A stretch of 64,000 nucleotides of DNA from Chalara sp. BL73 (GCA_918026815.1 CAKJVC010000012.1:1860001-1924000); one strand, 5' to 3'. Shown: positions 34,301 to 43,951, counted from the stretch's first letter. Made by a program: numbers and translations. Notes: a model not told the origin generated them from the sequence alone.

Positions 34301-34367
34301 CGAAGTGGAGCGAGACGACGACGTGGGAATTGCCATCACTACTAGGCTCGTGATTCTCGATACGCAT
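31362..34367 (-). CDS. Gingipain-like clan CD cysteine protease (peptidase family C25)
   Basis: Intronless ORF of 1001 residues, start MRIENHEPSSDGNSH, with no obvious signal peptide or transmembrane segment. Residues 1-230 are beta-rich and proline-rich, like the pro/N-terminal part of C25 enzymes, and include a cysteine cluster HCATDCSCRARQ. The catalytic region begins near YLIITDDFTWNAETITP. The catalytic histidine is in SLSGHGNWDG (His778) and the nucleophile in AYADSCLTNRF (Cys809), followed by GGAVAYIGNTRFSWVG. The C-terminal 90 residues resemble an Ig-like/carboxypeptidase-regulatory beta module (GGVLVHVRQGKQEFSGLTDD). C25 is essentially a bacterial family. Absence of introns and higher GC than the neighbours support horizontal acquisition. 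The frame is fully open, so it is probably functional. The substrate is unknown. Confidence 0.85.
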   Translation of the reverse strand: MRIENHEPSSDGNSHVVVSLHFDPKELKTTNTPFGVIVKLANLKSGGEPGAPALPRTQLKVAIPEPFWPGPININEEKWECVSDPATLIVPAQDLHAGGHCATDCSCRARQRADRPPLFEGLPPPHVTPPNPGAYAELAKNPPPIVSAVRIETIGTTRIAIVQVEPLRIGKKGELELCTHVRLTITSVKEPETDDRSGALAEFKELYGGKDFDPSHVILKPGRFISGLDEATRLRDIAIAHVINPKIVGRLGRDWPIIELRSDYLIITDDFTWNAETITPGVPRPGLIAAFERLADAKRARGITARVVTITDIVAGRHGDARTGSRDLQEVIRRFLKLVRKRWGVNWLLLGGDTSILPVRQVAGSMRGYVGPPLSVSPPADNTSYWTGTHLNIHAVDLGDWWGARTENQLVRPDTGRFIPYDSTGSSSSTSPGWYFTTGDDYATRSATPTDFVRVEGPATLLQAQLQFLYTWNVLPTDFYYASLESYVTRRRPIGPGGRFTVPYVYVPPHDWDAIGNGIYGQHKRNGDDIDGVVLQTDLSVGRAPVENAAEATTFVDKILAYEKLGRVIWRSPNSDWPRKMLIAAADWWSRSFFWPTTTPTPRDGQFFHDAAQSRSLLKMAAAPNSFEWEVVARVNQNDVRLLPFMRTSSSSVRGWYFATSATDSTPSQIRLPLPWGLTINWPIPSQWIVVHGSLEERTPERYDFNPTGAEGSMTDQDLLRKQVQAELPGINRFDRLYEDEFDLPLSDQVAAPLDFLTDAKLSAALNTAPHFVSLSGHGNWDGCCGLSRAVAASLTNGPLGFIAYADSCLTNRFEIPLGDAMSEELIKNPNGGAVAYIGNTRFSWVGLGDEFQRAFFHQLTATRNLGLLNDSRLLVPGTTGQPNAPERWQIFTLNLLGDPELRVYRGPVRTIVLLPEILHLRKPFIRISTRQPIGPPTPGDPSPLGGVLVHVRQGKQEFSGLTDDEGLVNLPKGVFEKGDLEVTASHKDYAVTVESFLMDE

Positions 34368-35209
34368 GGCGATTGGTTGGGTGAGATGTAGTTCTTTTCA
34401 ATGAGGCGAACATATAAAGCAAGTTGCAAGATATAATGAACAACTTGCAACCTAGCAAGAACAGGTTACGATGCAAACACAACGTTGAAGTTGAGGTTGG
34501 TGCTTCAAGAACAGATATTGAATAGAGAGGAAAGAGGCGAAGGGAAGGGAAGGGAGGGGATAGGAGAGGAAAAGAGGGGAAAAGAGGGGAAAGGAGAAGA
34601 AAAGGAGGGCAAGCTCAACACCTTCAGCTTCATGGATGCACGTCTCAGCCCCAAACCCCCACGGCTTCTTCCGTCCACGTGCTACCTGCAAAGTTCAGCC
34701 CTACAGCAAAGTTCAGCCCTACCAAAAGAGATAACAATGCTCTATATATAGAATAGACTTCTTCAGGCTGCCTTGTGACTGAGTCTGGCTGAAACTCTAT
34801 CTAGTCTTGCTCAACTTTGGAAAGAACTAGCAATATGAAAAATGCCAGTATCCACGTAGTATGCTCGACTTCTGTGCATTAATAGCTCTGGTGGCAGCAG
34901 ACGCCTTGGCCTCTTTCTGGTAGGTCATGTAATTGATCGGTGGTTTTATATCGCTCATCTTTTCCTTGGTATAGTCTGATAATTCTTAGCCAAATCAGAA
35001 TCATTACTGAAGCAGACGACATTTCCACAGTCAGCCCGAGTGGTGTAGGTGTTTTCAAACCCTTCAGAGCATCCCTCAAACTTCAAGTATGCATTGGTTT
35101 GCAGACGTTGGCATCGCCATCCACGCCAAGGAGACAAGAGATATTAAGGTTTCTTGGGGATTTGGAGTAAGATTGTAACACTGGAAGCCTATACGTAGGA
35201 CGGTAATAG
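34368..35209. other. Upstream region of the C25 protease gene
   Basis: No gene. It contains the purine-rich tract at 34524-34609, about 160 bp upstream of the protease ATG, and then sequence up to the 5'-truncated LINE. Confidence 0.5.
34524..34609 (+). repeat. Purine-rich GGGGAAAAGA tract
   Basis: About 85 bases are almost uninterrupted A/G with GAGGGGAAAA units. It lies upstream of the minus-strand protease, where its complement is a polypyrimidine promoter-proximal tract, a common feature of fungal promoters. Confidence 0.7.
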
Positions 35210-36082
35210 ATGGTGCCATGGAATAAGAGAGACAGGGTGGTCATTTTTACGGATAATCAAGCGGCCATCAGGACATTTCAGACTCCAACCGGCAGATCAG
35301 GCGCGTACATTGTTGCGGAGGCAATACCGCTGATAGACAAGCTACAAAGAGTCCGAAGGACGCCAGTCGAGATAAGATGGGTCCCAGCCCACACGGGCAT
35401 CTGGGGAAATGAAGCAGCAGACAGGGCAGCCAAGACAGCAGCCAGACAACACCTAGGAGCTAACCCAGGAACCCCGAACGTCACGCAACCAAAGACATAC
35501 CATTTACAAACAACCCTGAAGACCTGGATCATGAGGCAGACAAAAGTCGAATGGAGAAAAAACTGGGAAATGGAGACGCGGGGACGTACCACATTCAAAC
35601 ACACTCCATGTCCAACACACAAAGTCCTGCGAATACACCACGGCCTAAAGAAGTGGCAGAGCGCTATACTCATCCAGATGCGCACAGAGAAAATTGGGAT
35701 AAAGGATTTCTTGTGGAAAAGGAAGGTACCAGGGTTTGATGACCCGGGTTGTGACTGCGGCGAAGGACGACAAACCGTGGGCCATGTCCTGATGAGGTGC
35801 CGGAAATATCGCAACTTGCGACGGAGGGAATTTGGCAGGGGAGGACGAATTGACCTAAGGGCAATCTTGAACGAGCCAAAACTAGTCACAAAGGCAATAA
35901 GATTTATGGAACAGACGCACCTCCTTGGGCAATTTCGGAGTTGCTGTACAGCGCGCAGAGACAAAGTGGAACACTGGGGAGACAGAAGGTACAGGGACAC
36001 TGGATGGCTATCAGGAGCGGTAGCCAAGGAGCCTGATATACCCTCAAAGAACAAGCAGAGCACTCCTTTGACGCCTATGTAA
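35210..36082 (+). pseudogene. 5'-truncated non-LTR retrotransposon: RNase H and C-terminus
   Basis: A 290-residue open frame starts inside an RNase H domain (VVIFTDNQAAIRTF, then VPAHTGIWGNEAADRAAK with the conserved HxGxxGNExAD motif). It continues into the C-terminal zinc knuckle of Tad-type LINEs (CDCGEGRQTVGHVLMRCRKY). The first RNase H motif and the reverse transcriptase are missing, as in dead-on-arrival LINE insertions. The large antisense ORF over the same interval is a shadow. Confidence 0.88.
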
Positions 36083-36383
36083 ATAGTCGTAGATAGGAGC
36101 CAGACCGTCCAGTGGAGGAGGTTGCTGGTCACGTTATCGTGATGAAGTGAAGTTGCGACTACCGAATATGGTAAGGCGCACTTCGGCAACTGCGCCGAAA
36201 CTGGACCATTCCGGCATAGCAGTCCGCAGGACTGCTGGAGGGTTCCAATACACTGACTCCGGGGGTCAGTTTAGAGCTGACGTAAGCAGAGCGCCACCAA
36301 GGGTCTTGGCTGTAAACATAGGGCAACCAGCCTGTAATTATAAGGCAATCAGCCTGTAAAACACAACGCAACTAGCCTGTAAA
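36083..36383. other. LINE 3' side and repeat flank
   Basis: It includes the 29-bp segment 36238-36266 that recurs inverted at 45843-45873. Two or three short units of the AGCCTGTAA type lie just before the solo LTR. No gene. Confidence 0.5.
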
Positions 36384-36667
36384 TGTAACAGCTAGAGCCG
36401 GCTAGAAACGGCTATCATAGCAACCACAGGCGTTCAGCTACAGCAGCCACCGGCGTACAGCTACAGCAGCCACAGGCATACAGCTACAGCACAGTTGAAA
36501 GGATATAAGGAACAGCTAGGGCTTCCTGGAGAAAGGCAAGCTTGAGTTTATCTACTAGACGGACAAGCATACTTTTGATATCAATACATCACTATTTCTA
36601 TTTCTATTGCAGTCACGTGTCTTACTTGTTATATTGCAATCCCTCCTGTTGCCCTCTATTTGTTACA
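36384..36667 (-). repeat. Solo LTR of the TGTAACAAATAGAGG family, target duplication GTAAA
   Basis: The 284-bp element runs from TGTAACAGCTAG to CTATTTGTTACA, with GTAAA at 36379-36383 and 36668-36672. This is the clearest intact member of the family that also occurs at 2470, 22996 and 37283. Confidence 0.92.
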
Positions 36668-37282
36668 GTAAAGCACAACGCGATTACAAACTTGAAATAA
36701 TTTTGTTTGTATATAATGTTATTTATAGCTTTGAAAAATTAGTTTTTTGAATATTGAACTTTTTATATGTTTTATATACTTTATTAGCTATAATAAAAAT
36801 TTACAAGTTGTTTACAAATTGTAGTTTTTTTTTACAAGTTTGTAACTAAGTTAATGTTGCAAAGTTTTTGAACAAAAGTTAATTGCAACAGTTGCATTTA
36901 CAAAACACTTTTTTTCGCAAATTATTATGCAAAGTAATACTAGTACTATGTAACGACGCAAGGAATCACTGGCTAGAATAGAGGCATATGGGAGTGCGTA
37001 CAATAGGCTGATAGTGATTGCCTTATAGGTCTAAAGTACTAAGGATACAAAAACATGAGGAGCAACTGTAGAGAATAGGAACAGGCCTTTATATAGGCGA
37101 CTCCGACTCTCCCCCGTATTGGGTCTGAAACCCCTCATACCCTGATCATCACCCCTTGCTCCTGTATCATGACTTCCGTGCCATGCCCTGGGCATACCGA
37201 TTGTTACATACTAGTAGCAATAGTAATAATAACTTTAATACTACAAGTTTGTAATTGCGTTTTTACAGGCTGGTCGCGTTAT
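36668..37282. other. AT-rich noncoding stretch
   Basis: Strongly AT-rich between about 36680 and 36950, with ACAAGTTTGTAA-like repeats. No ORF or RNA signature. Confidence 0.5.
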
Positions 37283-37589
37283 TGTAACAAATAGAGGGCA
37301 ACAGGAGGGATTGCAATATAACAGGTAAGACACGTGACTGCAATAGAAATAGAAATAGTGATGTATTGATATCAAAAGTATGCTTGTCCGTCTAGCTGAT
37401 AAACTTAAACTCGCCTTTCCCCAGGAAGCTCTTGCTGTTCCTTATATCCTTTCAACTGTGCTGTAGCTGTCAGCCTGTGGCTGCTGTAGCGGAGCCTGTA
37501 TGCCTGCTGTAGCTGTATGCCTGTGGCTGCTGTAGCTGCATGCCTGTAGCTGCTATAATAGCCGTTTCTAACCGGCTCTGGCTGTTACA
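37283..37589 (+). repeat. LTR-type repeat of the TGTAACAAATAGAGG family
   Basis: It starts TGTAACA at 37283 and ends TGTTACA at 37589, with a second CTCTGGCTGTTACA to 37603. It abuts Tc1-derived coding sequence at 37604. The flanks do not form a target duplication. Confidence 0.75.
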
Positions 37590-37603
37590 CTCTGGCTGTT
37601 ACA

Positions 37604-37785
37604 CATATTGCTGGTTGGATTAGCTAGTTAAGGAAAGCAGACAAATTGAAGTTCTATAACGACGAGGAAGACTATATTTAGTATTCTTCAATACTTTCTA
37701 AGCCTCGTCGCCGTTCAACAACTGAGAATAAAAAAGAATACTGCCGTCGAGTCGCTGAATAGAAGGCTAGTAAGCCTTACGCGCG
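37604..37785 (+). pseudogene. Tc1-like transposase relic, central fragment
   Basis: Translation gives HIAGWIS-stop-LRKADKLKFYNDEED and SKPRRRSTTENKKEYCRRVA. This aligns with the intact transposase at 44488-45765 (LHIAAWCTWHAKTEKLEFYN...KPRKSKYQSTEDYKQRI). It has stops and is cut by LTR sequence at 37786. The C-terminal part of a related relic reappears at 44050-44291. Confidence 0.7.
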
Positions 37786-38546
37786 TGTCACGGCCCTGGC
37801 CTTCTGGGGCGGAGCTCACCACCGGATGCCCCAGAGCTCGGACAGAGCACAGCACCGGACAACCCAGGGCTCAGGCGGAGCTCAGCACCGGACACCGCAA
37901 AGCTCGCCTATCCTGGCCTCCGGCTGTAACAACTCAAGCTGCACAGGGATCTCGATCCGTGGATCTAGGTAGAAGGATGCAAAGGTATGAACAACTATCA
38001 ATTGTTATAACGAAGAGAACAAACTACAGGCAGAAGAAGGGAAGGAGAGCAGTGCTTTATATACAGGAGGCTGGCCAGGGGCCAGTGTAAGCGAGCCCTG
38101 TAGCGTTGGTTGCCAAGCTCTGAGGTGCCGAGCCCTGTGGTAACAGGGGCCAAGCTCGAGATAAGGCCAGGGCCGTGACATTACCCCCCCCCCTCCAGTG
38201 TAGCTTGCCCTCAAGCTACGGCGGATCAAGAATGGAATGTAAAAATCAAAAATCAAAAATCGAAATCGAAGAAAAAAAAAAATCCACCTTCCCGGCTTCC
38301 GTAGCATGCTTTACCCATTGTCATTCATGTCACGGCCCTGGCCCTATCTCGAGCTTGGCCCCTGTTACCACAGGGCTCGCTTACACTGGCCCCTGGCCAG
38401 CTTCCTGTATATAAAGCACTGCTCTCCTTCCCTTCTTCTGCCTGTAGTTTGTTCTCTTAGTTATAACAATTGATAGTTGTTCACACCTCTGAATCCTTCT
38501 ACCTAGATCTACGGGTCGAGATCCCTGTTCGGCTTGAGTTGTTACA
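37786..38546. mobile_element. Inverted LTR pair of a TGTCACGGCCCTGG retroelement with polypurine tract
   Basis: A truncated forward LTR (37786-37924) is followed by a reverse LTR (37925-38180, TGTAACAACTC...GGGCCGTGACA), then 147 bp of internal sequence, then a forward LTR (38328-38546, TGTCACGGCCC...GAGTTGTTACA). On the minus strand a G-rich polypurine run (38181-38197) directly precedes the LTR, as expected for a 3' LTR. The two full LTRs differ by a 37-bp indel. No gag or pol survives. Confidence 0.75.
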
Positions 38547-38984
38547 CTTGTAGCTGGCTATAAACTAAGTACGCCGCTTGCAGTTTTAATAATAATACTA
38601 ATTCTCGTGAAAAAAAACGATTAGTATTGCAAATTAGGTATTTATAAAAATCAATTGCTTTACAGGTCCGTATCGACGCGCTGCGTTGCTTTCTAGGTCC
38701 GTAGAATGATTATTTGGGGTGTGTTGGCGTTTTGGTGGGGGAAGCTGCTTACCTAAGAAAAAATTAAACCTAACGTACTTAATAAGCAACTTGCTCGTCT
38801 AAGGGTTTCAATACGTTTACCACCCTGGTAGGTTTATAATTTTGGCTTAGGTAAGCTCTCAAAACCTACCACCCCCCTGCCACCCCACCAAAAATGATCG
38901 CGCGTCGCGTTCTGCATCCATTTGCACTGTAACTTTGCCTGCAATTGATGCACGCTGGACTTAATTGCATTGTAATAATCAATT

Positions 38985-39221
38985 TTATAGAATGTACCGC
39001 TCCGAATCTCGTGCATGCTCTTCCTCAATTCTACCCCATACTTCTTTACGCTTGTTTTCCGTGTGCTTGTTGCTATTTCTTACAAACTCCGATTCTAGCT
39101 TATTATACTCGTCCTCTTCTTTCTTTTCTTCATTATCTAGCCATACTATAATTTCTTCAGAAGTCCAATTAGCCTGATTTGCTATAATATTACCCATAAG
39201 GTCGCGTCGTTCTTTAGGCAT
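38985..39221 (-). CDS. Small charged ORF at the 3' end of the MULE
   Basis: A 78-residue frame rich in E, K and R (EEKKEEDEYNKLESEFVRNS) lies just inside the left terminal repeat. It overlaps the end of the transposase ORF in another frame. It may be the true transposase C-terminus displaced by a T-run slip near 39235, or a separate small ORF. Weakly supported. Confidence 0.35.
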   Translation of the reverse strand: MPKERRDLMGNIIANQANWTSEEIIVWLDNEEKKEEDEYNKLESEFVRNSNKHTENKRKEVWGRIEEEHARDSERYIL

Positions 39222-42032
39222 GTAAAATAGTTGTTCTTTTTAAGACTTTTTGGTCGCGGAGTAGACCATTTCCTGGCCTTGCGGTACTCTGTTAGTCGTA
39301 CAGTAGAATGCTGAGCTAGCCAGGCTGCTTTTTCAGCTAAATAGGCTTGCATTAAAACCTCTGGCCTGTCTGGGGATAGCTGTTTAAGCACAGTAGACAC
39401 TGTAGACGCTGTAGACGCTGTAAATACAGGAGAAGCTACAATTATAGTGGACTCTATAGGCTCTGCAAGTACGGGAAACGCTACAGTTATCATGGATTCT
39501 GTAGGCTCTGTAAGCACAGGAAATGCCACAGTTATCGTAGATTCTGTAAGCTCTGTAAGCACAGGAGATGCCACAGGCATAGTCGACGCTGTAGGCTCTG
39601 TAAAGACAGGAGATGCCACAGGCATGGTGGATGCTGTAGGCGCTGTAAAGACAGGAGATGCCACAGGCATGGTGGATGCTGTAAGCGCTGTAAGGACAGG
39701 AGATGCTACAGGCATGGTGGACGCTGTATGCTCTGTAAGCACAGGGGATGCTACAGGCATGGTGGACGCTGTAAGCGCTGTAAGCACAGGGGATGCTACA
39801 GGCATGGTGGACGCTGTAAGCGCTGTAAGCACAGACGATGCTACAGGCATGTTGGACGCTGTAAGCGCTGTAAAGACAGGAGATGCCACAGGCATAGTCG
39901 ACGCTGTAAGCGCTGTAAGCATAGGGGATGCTACAGGCATGGTGGACGCTGTAGGCGCTGTAAGCACAGGGGATGCTACAGGCATGTTGGGCGCTGTAGG
40001 CGCTGTAAGCGCTAGTGGCTGCCTTGCTTCTATGTCTATATCAAGAAGAATTTGATTTTGTTTGGCAATTGATGCTTGTAGCTTTATTGGACAGTTAGAG
40101 CTGTTCATTGTATGCCCTTTCCTATGGCATGCTGAACATTTAGGAGGCTGCTTTACGAGTAGCTTTTCACTCGTAGAAAGAATACGGCCCGTACGAGCTA
40201 TTCGCAAGTTAGCTGTATTTTGTTTACCGGCTCGCAGTGGGTCAAGAAGTGGCTGTAAAGTACTTCGACGGTCCCAGTACCAGTGCTCGTGAAAGTCTGA
40301 CGGAATAAGGCCACCTGTAGACTTTTTTTATATCACATATATGTGCACAAGGTAAGCCCATTGACCGTGTAAAGCTACTTGTGCAAGGCTGTAAAGGCAA
40401 AGAAACAAGCTTTAAATGTCGTTGTACAAGTCGTAATGCATGCCAAGTAATAACTCCTAAACAACCCTGAAATAGCTTTTTGTCTATATCTATAGGTATA
40501 CGGTCTTGTTGTATAGTTGTACGGTTAAATACAGCTGTAATTTGATTAATTACTGCTGCTTCAATATGTAGCCATGACGAATATAAGTCTCCTTTACTTT
40601 TTTTTGCCTCCAAGGTAACGCTTAATATAAGCGTGAGCACCTTCAGCTCGAGAAGTAACTCGTATTCCAAAGTGTAAGTATTGGCTTGTCCAAGCTTCAA
40701 CAAGACGCTCTTTTTGACCTTTTTTTAGCCACTCATTTTGCAAGTACGTTACACATTGCTGAGTTTTAGGTGTTGAGTATTGAATTTGAAATTCAAGCCA
40801 GTGCTTATCAAATTCCTCAATTGTACGTGCTTGAATAACTGTACGCCAAGCAGCTTCAAATGCGGGCCAGTTTTCGTCCCCAACTATTTTTTTACACTTG
40901 GCAAAAACACATTGATTAACGTGCCAAATACAAAGTGGTGTAGGAGCGTACGGAAACACTTCTTCTGAAGCATTTTTTTGAGCTTGGTCACCGTCCATAA
41001 CTACAACTGCAGGCTTGATTCCAAGCTCTTGGAAACAACGAAATGCCCATACAAAGTCTTGTTGTGTTTCGCCCGGAAGAAAGCAAAAACCAATTGAAAA
41101 AGTCATTCCCGAGCTTGTAATACCTGTAAAATTTTAGCTATATAATCGTACGACACAATAAAGCTTTACTTACCAATCATATGAAGAAGTGGCATATCAA
41201 ACTTATTAGTTTTATATGTATTATCAACTAATACAACATCTTGATTAGCTTGTGCAAGCTGAATAGATTGTGGATATGCAATAAAAAGATGGCGAGTTTG
41301 ATTTTGATGCGTAATATTGATTTTGAAGTGAGTATTATTGTTCTTCAAATGTTGAATTAAAGCGTCATTTGCGGAAAGTCCATGCTTTTGCTCTCTTTTA
41401 AAAGAAGCATTTAAGTTGTATATATCATACGGTTGAAGTGGAATAGTAGTCATTTCGCGAAGGTACGTAATTGCTTGGCCTGGCTTAATTCCTACAAATA
41501 TATTAACCTTTTGTTTTTAAAAGTATTATATAGTATTAAACTTACCTGCATTGTGTAAAGATTTAGCCTGATTTATTTCTGCTTGTGCTAGTTTTCGGTG
41601 TGCTGGATGAGAGCTAATTGATTGACTTGGGGGGTGATTATGTGTACTGTATTCTTTGCCAGGCCTATAGCGAAGCTCCCATTGTGTATCTATTTGTTCA
41701 CGGGCTATTATTGAGAACTGACAGCCTGTTTTTCGAGTAGCTGTACGGCGTTTGCGGTCTTGTAAGCTATTTTGCGAATGGTTTTCGGGCGGTGCTGGCC
41801 CAGCACGGTCACAACTATATAAGATCCTAGTAAGTGCACTGTTGCCTTTTTTTGTAGACCGCTCTATACGAAAAGCATAATAGTGCTGTGCTGCCCAAGC
41901 TTGAATTGAAGCATATAGCTCTTCTTTAGAGCTGTACGTAGCTTCCGGGGGCAGTGGCATAGATATAGAAGGTGTAGTGGGCAATTGCGATATTGGCAAA
42001 GGCTGCGGCGACAGTGAAAGTCGAATATCCAT
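39182..42032 (-). pseudogene. MULE transposase, two +1 homopolymer frameshifts
   Basis: Exons 42032-41546, 41491-41174 and from 41123 join in frame (introns GTAAGT...TTTGTAG and GTAAGT...TTTACAG). The N-terminus has a FAR1/WRKY-GCM-like zinc-binding domain (RKTGCQFSI...STHNHPPS). The MULE catalytic domain follows (first aspartate in VVLVDNTYKT, second in VVVMDGDQAQKNA, then LCIWHVNQCVFAKCKK). Next comes a C2HC knuckle CSACHRKGHTMNSSNC and a C-terminal array of 15-residue repeats. The reading frame breaks at an 8-T run (40598-40605) and a 7-T run (40323-40329). In each case one base fewer restores the family sequence (YLGGKKSKGDLYSSW; DIKKSTGGLIPSDFHEHWYW). It may be a real defect or a base-calling artefact. 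Confidence 0.85.
39406..40015 (-). repeat. 45-bp tandem repeats in the MULE transposase C-terminus
   Basis: About fourteen in-frame 45-bp units encode variants of TASTMPVASPVLTAL. The distal three units are diverged (STITVAFPVLTEP). Length variation in such an array would not disrupt the reading frame. Confidence 0.88.
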
Positions 42033-42307
42033 TGTTGTAATGTAATTGCGTCTGGTGATGCATCAATTGCAGGCAAAGTTACAGTGCAAATGGATGCAGA
42101 ACGCGACGCGCGATCATTTTTGGTGGGGTGGCAGGGGGGTGGTAGGTTTTGAGAGCTTACCTAAGCCAAAATTATAAACCTACCAGGGTGGTAAACGTAT
42201 TGAAACCCCTCGTCTAAGCAACTTGCGCGCACCCCACCATTTTCAACCCGTAAACTACGATTTTTACAACAACCAATTGAATTAACTAATATACAATTAT
42301 ATACAAT

Positions 42308-43951
42308 CTAAGCTCTTTTCTGTGGGCATGTACAAGCTGTATGTTCAAGTGATTTACAAATACTACAAGTAGAGGGTGCACGGGTTCGTACGGAAGCTTG
42401 CGGACCTGCAACTCCTTTTGCGGGCTGTAAATCAGCTTTTTGAGCTCGAATTAACCCTTCTTGAACTGTCAAAACACCTCCTTGAGCAATATAAGACCTT
42501 TTCTTTGCTTTCTTTCTTTTTTGTCGAGTGTTTTCGGCCCGTAATTGCTTATTTTCTTCCGCTAGAATAATAGCTGAATGCATCGCCATTTGGCAACCTT
42601 TGACTAGCTGGCTGAAAGCTTGTTCGGTAGGACTTGATGGACTAGTCGTACGGCGGCTAATATATTCTTTAATTGCCTGAGCTTGAAGCTTTAGTTGAGA
42701 AATATTGTAAAGCGTTTCGGGTACCTAAGGAGCTTGAATAGAAGGAAGTTGAACAGGTGGAGTTGGAGTTCGTACGTGAGTATTAAGCCTTGAAAACACT
42801 CGTTCAGGATCAAAAGGAACAAGACCCGTAGCTGCAAATCCATTACGGACCGTATTTGTAGTTATGGATTCCGTACGAGCCGCAACGTAAGCCGTAAGAA
42901 AATCTGGCTTGTCAATATGATTCAGTCCAGCTCGCATATATTCTTCGATATGTTCTCTGTAAATCCGCTTCAAAACCGCAAAACAACTGAGATCTAGCGG
43001 CTGTAACAAATGTGAAGAATGTGGTGGCATACAAAGAGTAATAATATTGTGTTCGGAGCAAAATAAATCGAATTCCGGAGTAGAGTGGCTTCCGTGGCCA
43101 TTAAGAATAAGAAGCCGATACACTCTTTTCGTACGATCTTTTGTATGCTTTTCAAAGACGTCCGTAAGCCAAGTAAAGCCTAAAGAGTCGTCTGTCTATC
43201 TTTTATCACTCAGTGCAATAACCCAATCCAATGGAAGTGTATTTGTGTACCAGGTCGAAATATAAACTTTTCTTTCAAATATTATCATTAGCGGCAAGCT
43301 TTAGCCAGATGACGATATAGATTCGATAACCGTAACCTATTCACGGTTTCCTGGTTGAATAGTTACGGGCCGGCCAGCTTTTTCAGAACCCGTAATTACT
43401 TTTGCGGTCGATATAACTCCCATTTGAAAACCCGTTTCATCAAAGTTGTAAATGTCATTTTCTATAATCCCATATTTAGCAATTGTATTTTGTACGAGCC
43501 GAAACCAGTTTCGAAAGATTGCAGGATCTTCGCATTTAGCACGCTGATAATCGTATTTGCGATTGTATTTCGATTTAAAACAAGTATAGCGTCGTACGAA
43601 GTTGAATGACCAGCATTTGCCAACTGTAAGAAGATTGTTACGGTCCGTATCCGATCGTTTTGAAAGCAATATATTTGCCATTTGCTGAATAGACTTGCTT
43701 CTAACTGGTAAGCCTCGTTCATCCATTGACAATATCCATTTGACAAAAGCCTCTTCCTCTGAAATCGAGAGTTTAGTGTTTACGGCCCGTAAACCCCTCC
43801 TTGCGCGTCCTCCTTTGACGCGGTATCGCAATGTCGAAGCTGGGATATCGTACGCGTCCGCAACTTCCTGGAAACTTGTAAAATGGCCATTATGATAGGC
43901 CTGGAGTGCAAGAGTCATTCGACCCTCTTTATGAGCTAATTGAGCAGCCAT
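42308..43951 (-). pseudogene. Fot1/pogo transposase with several stop codons
   Basis: The frame reads MAAQLAHKEGRMTLALQAYH with a psq-type HTH (FQEVADAYDIPASTLRYRV), a CENP-B-type domain, and first aspartate in IYNFDETGFQMG. Stops follow at the expected tryptophan of GNREW, in SSSGW, in DKRW, and near 42727 before VPETLYN. The second catalytic aspartate is changed (LILNGHGSH). The third is kept in LQPLDLSCF. The end is a C2HC knuckle CSICKSLEHTACTC. Most changes are G-to-A after T on the coding strand, a RIP-like pattern. Confidence 0.85.

Larger units (their letters stand above)
38803..42208 (-). mobile_element. Mutator-like element (MULE), 9-bp target duplication CTCGTCTAA
   Basis: The 3406-bp element has 150-bp terminal inverted repeats (38803-38952 and 42059-42208) that appear identical base for base, starting GGGTTTCAATACG. 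Direct repeats CTCGTCTAA at 38794-38802 and 42209-42217 are the 9-bp duplication typical of MULEs. It carries one transposase gene on the minus strand. Identical ends imply recent insertion. Confidence 0.95.

Noticed and set aside
35278..36189. Minus-strand 303-codon ORF
   Set aside because: Shadow of the LINE RNase H frame on the opposite strand; no domain signature of its own.
39447..40055. Plus-strand repetitive ORFs with VDAVSAVSTGDATGM-type units
   Set aside because: Complement of the 45-bp repeats in the MULE transposase; open only because the repeat length is a multiple of three.
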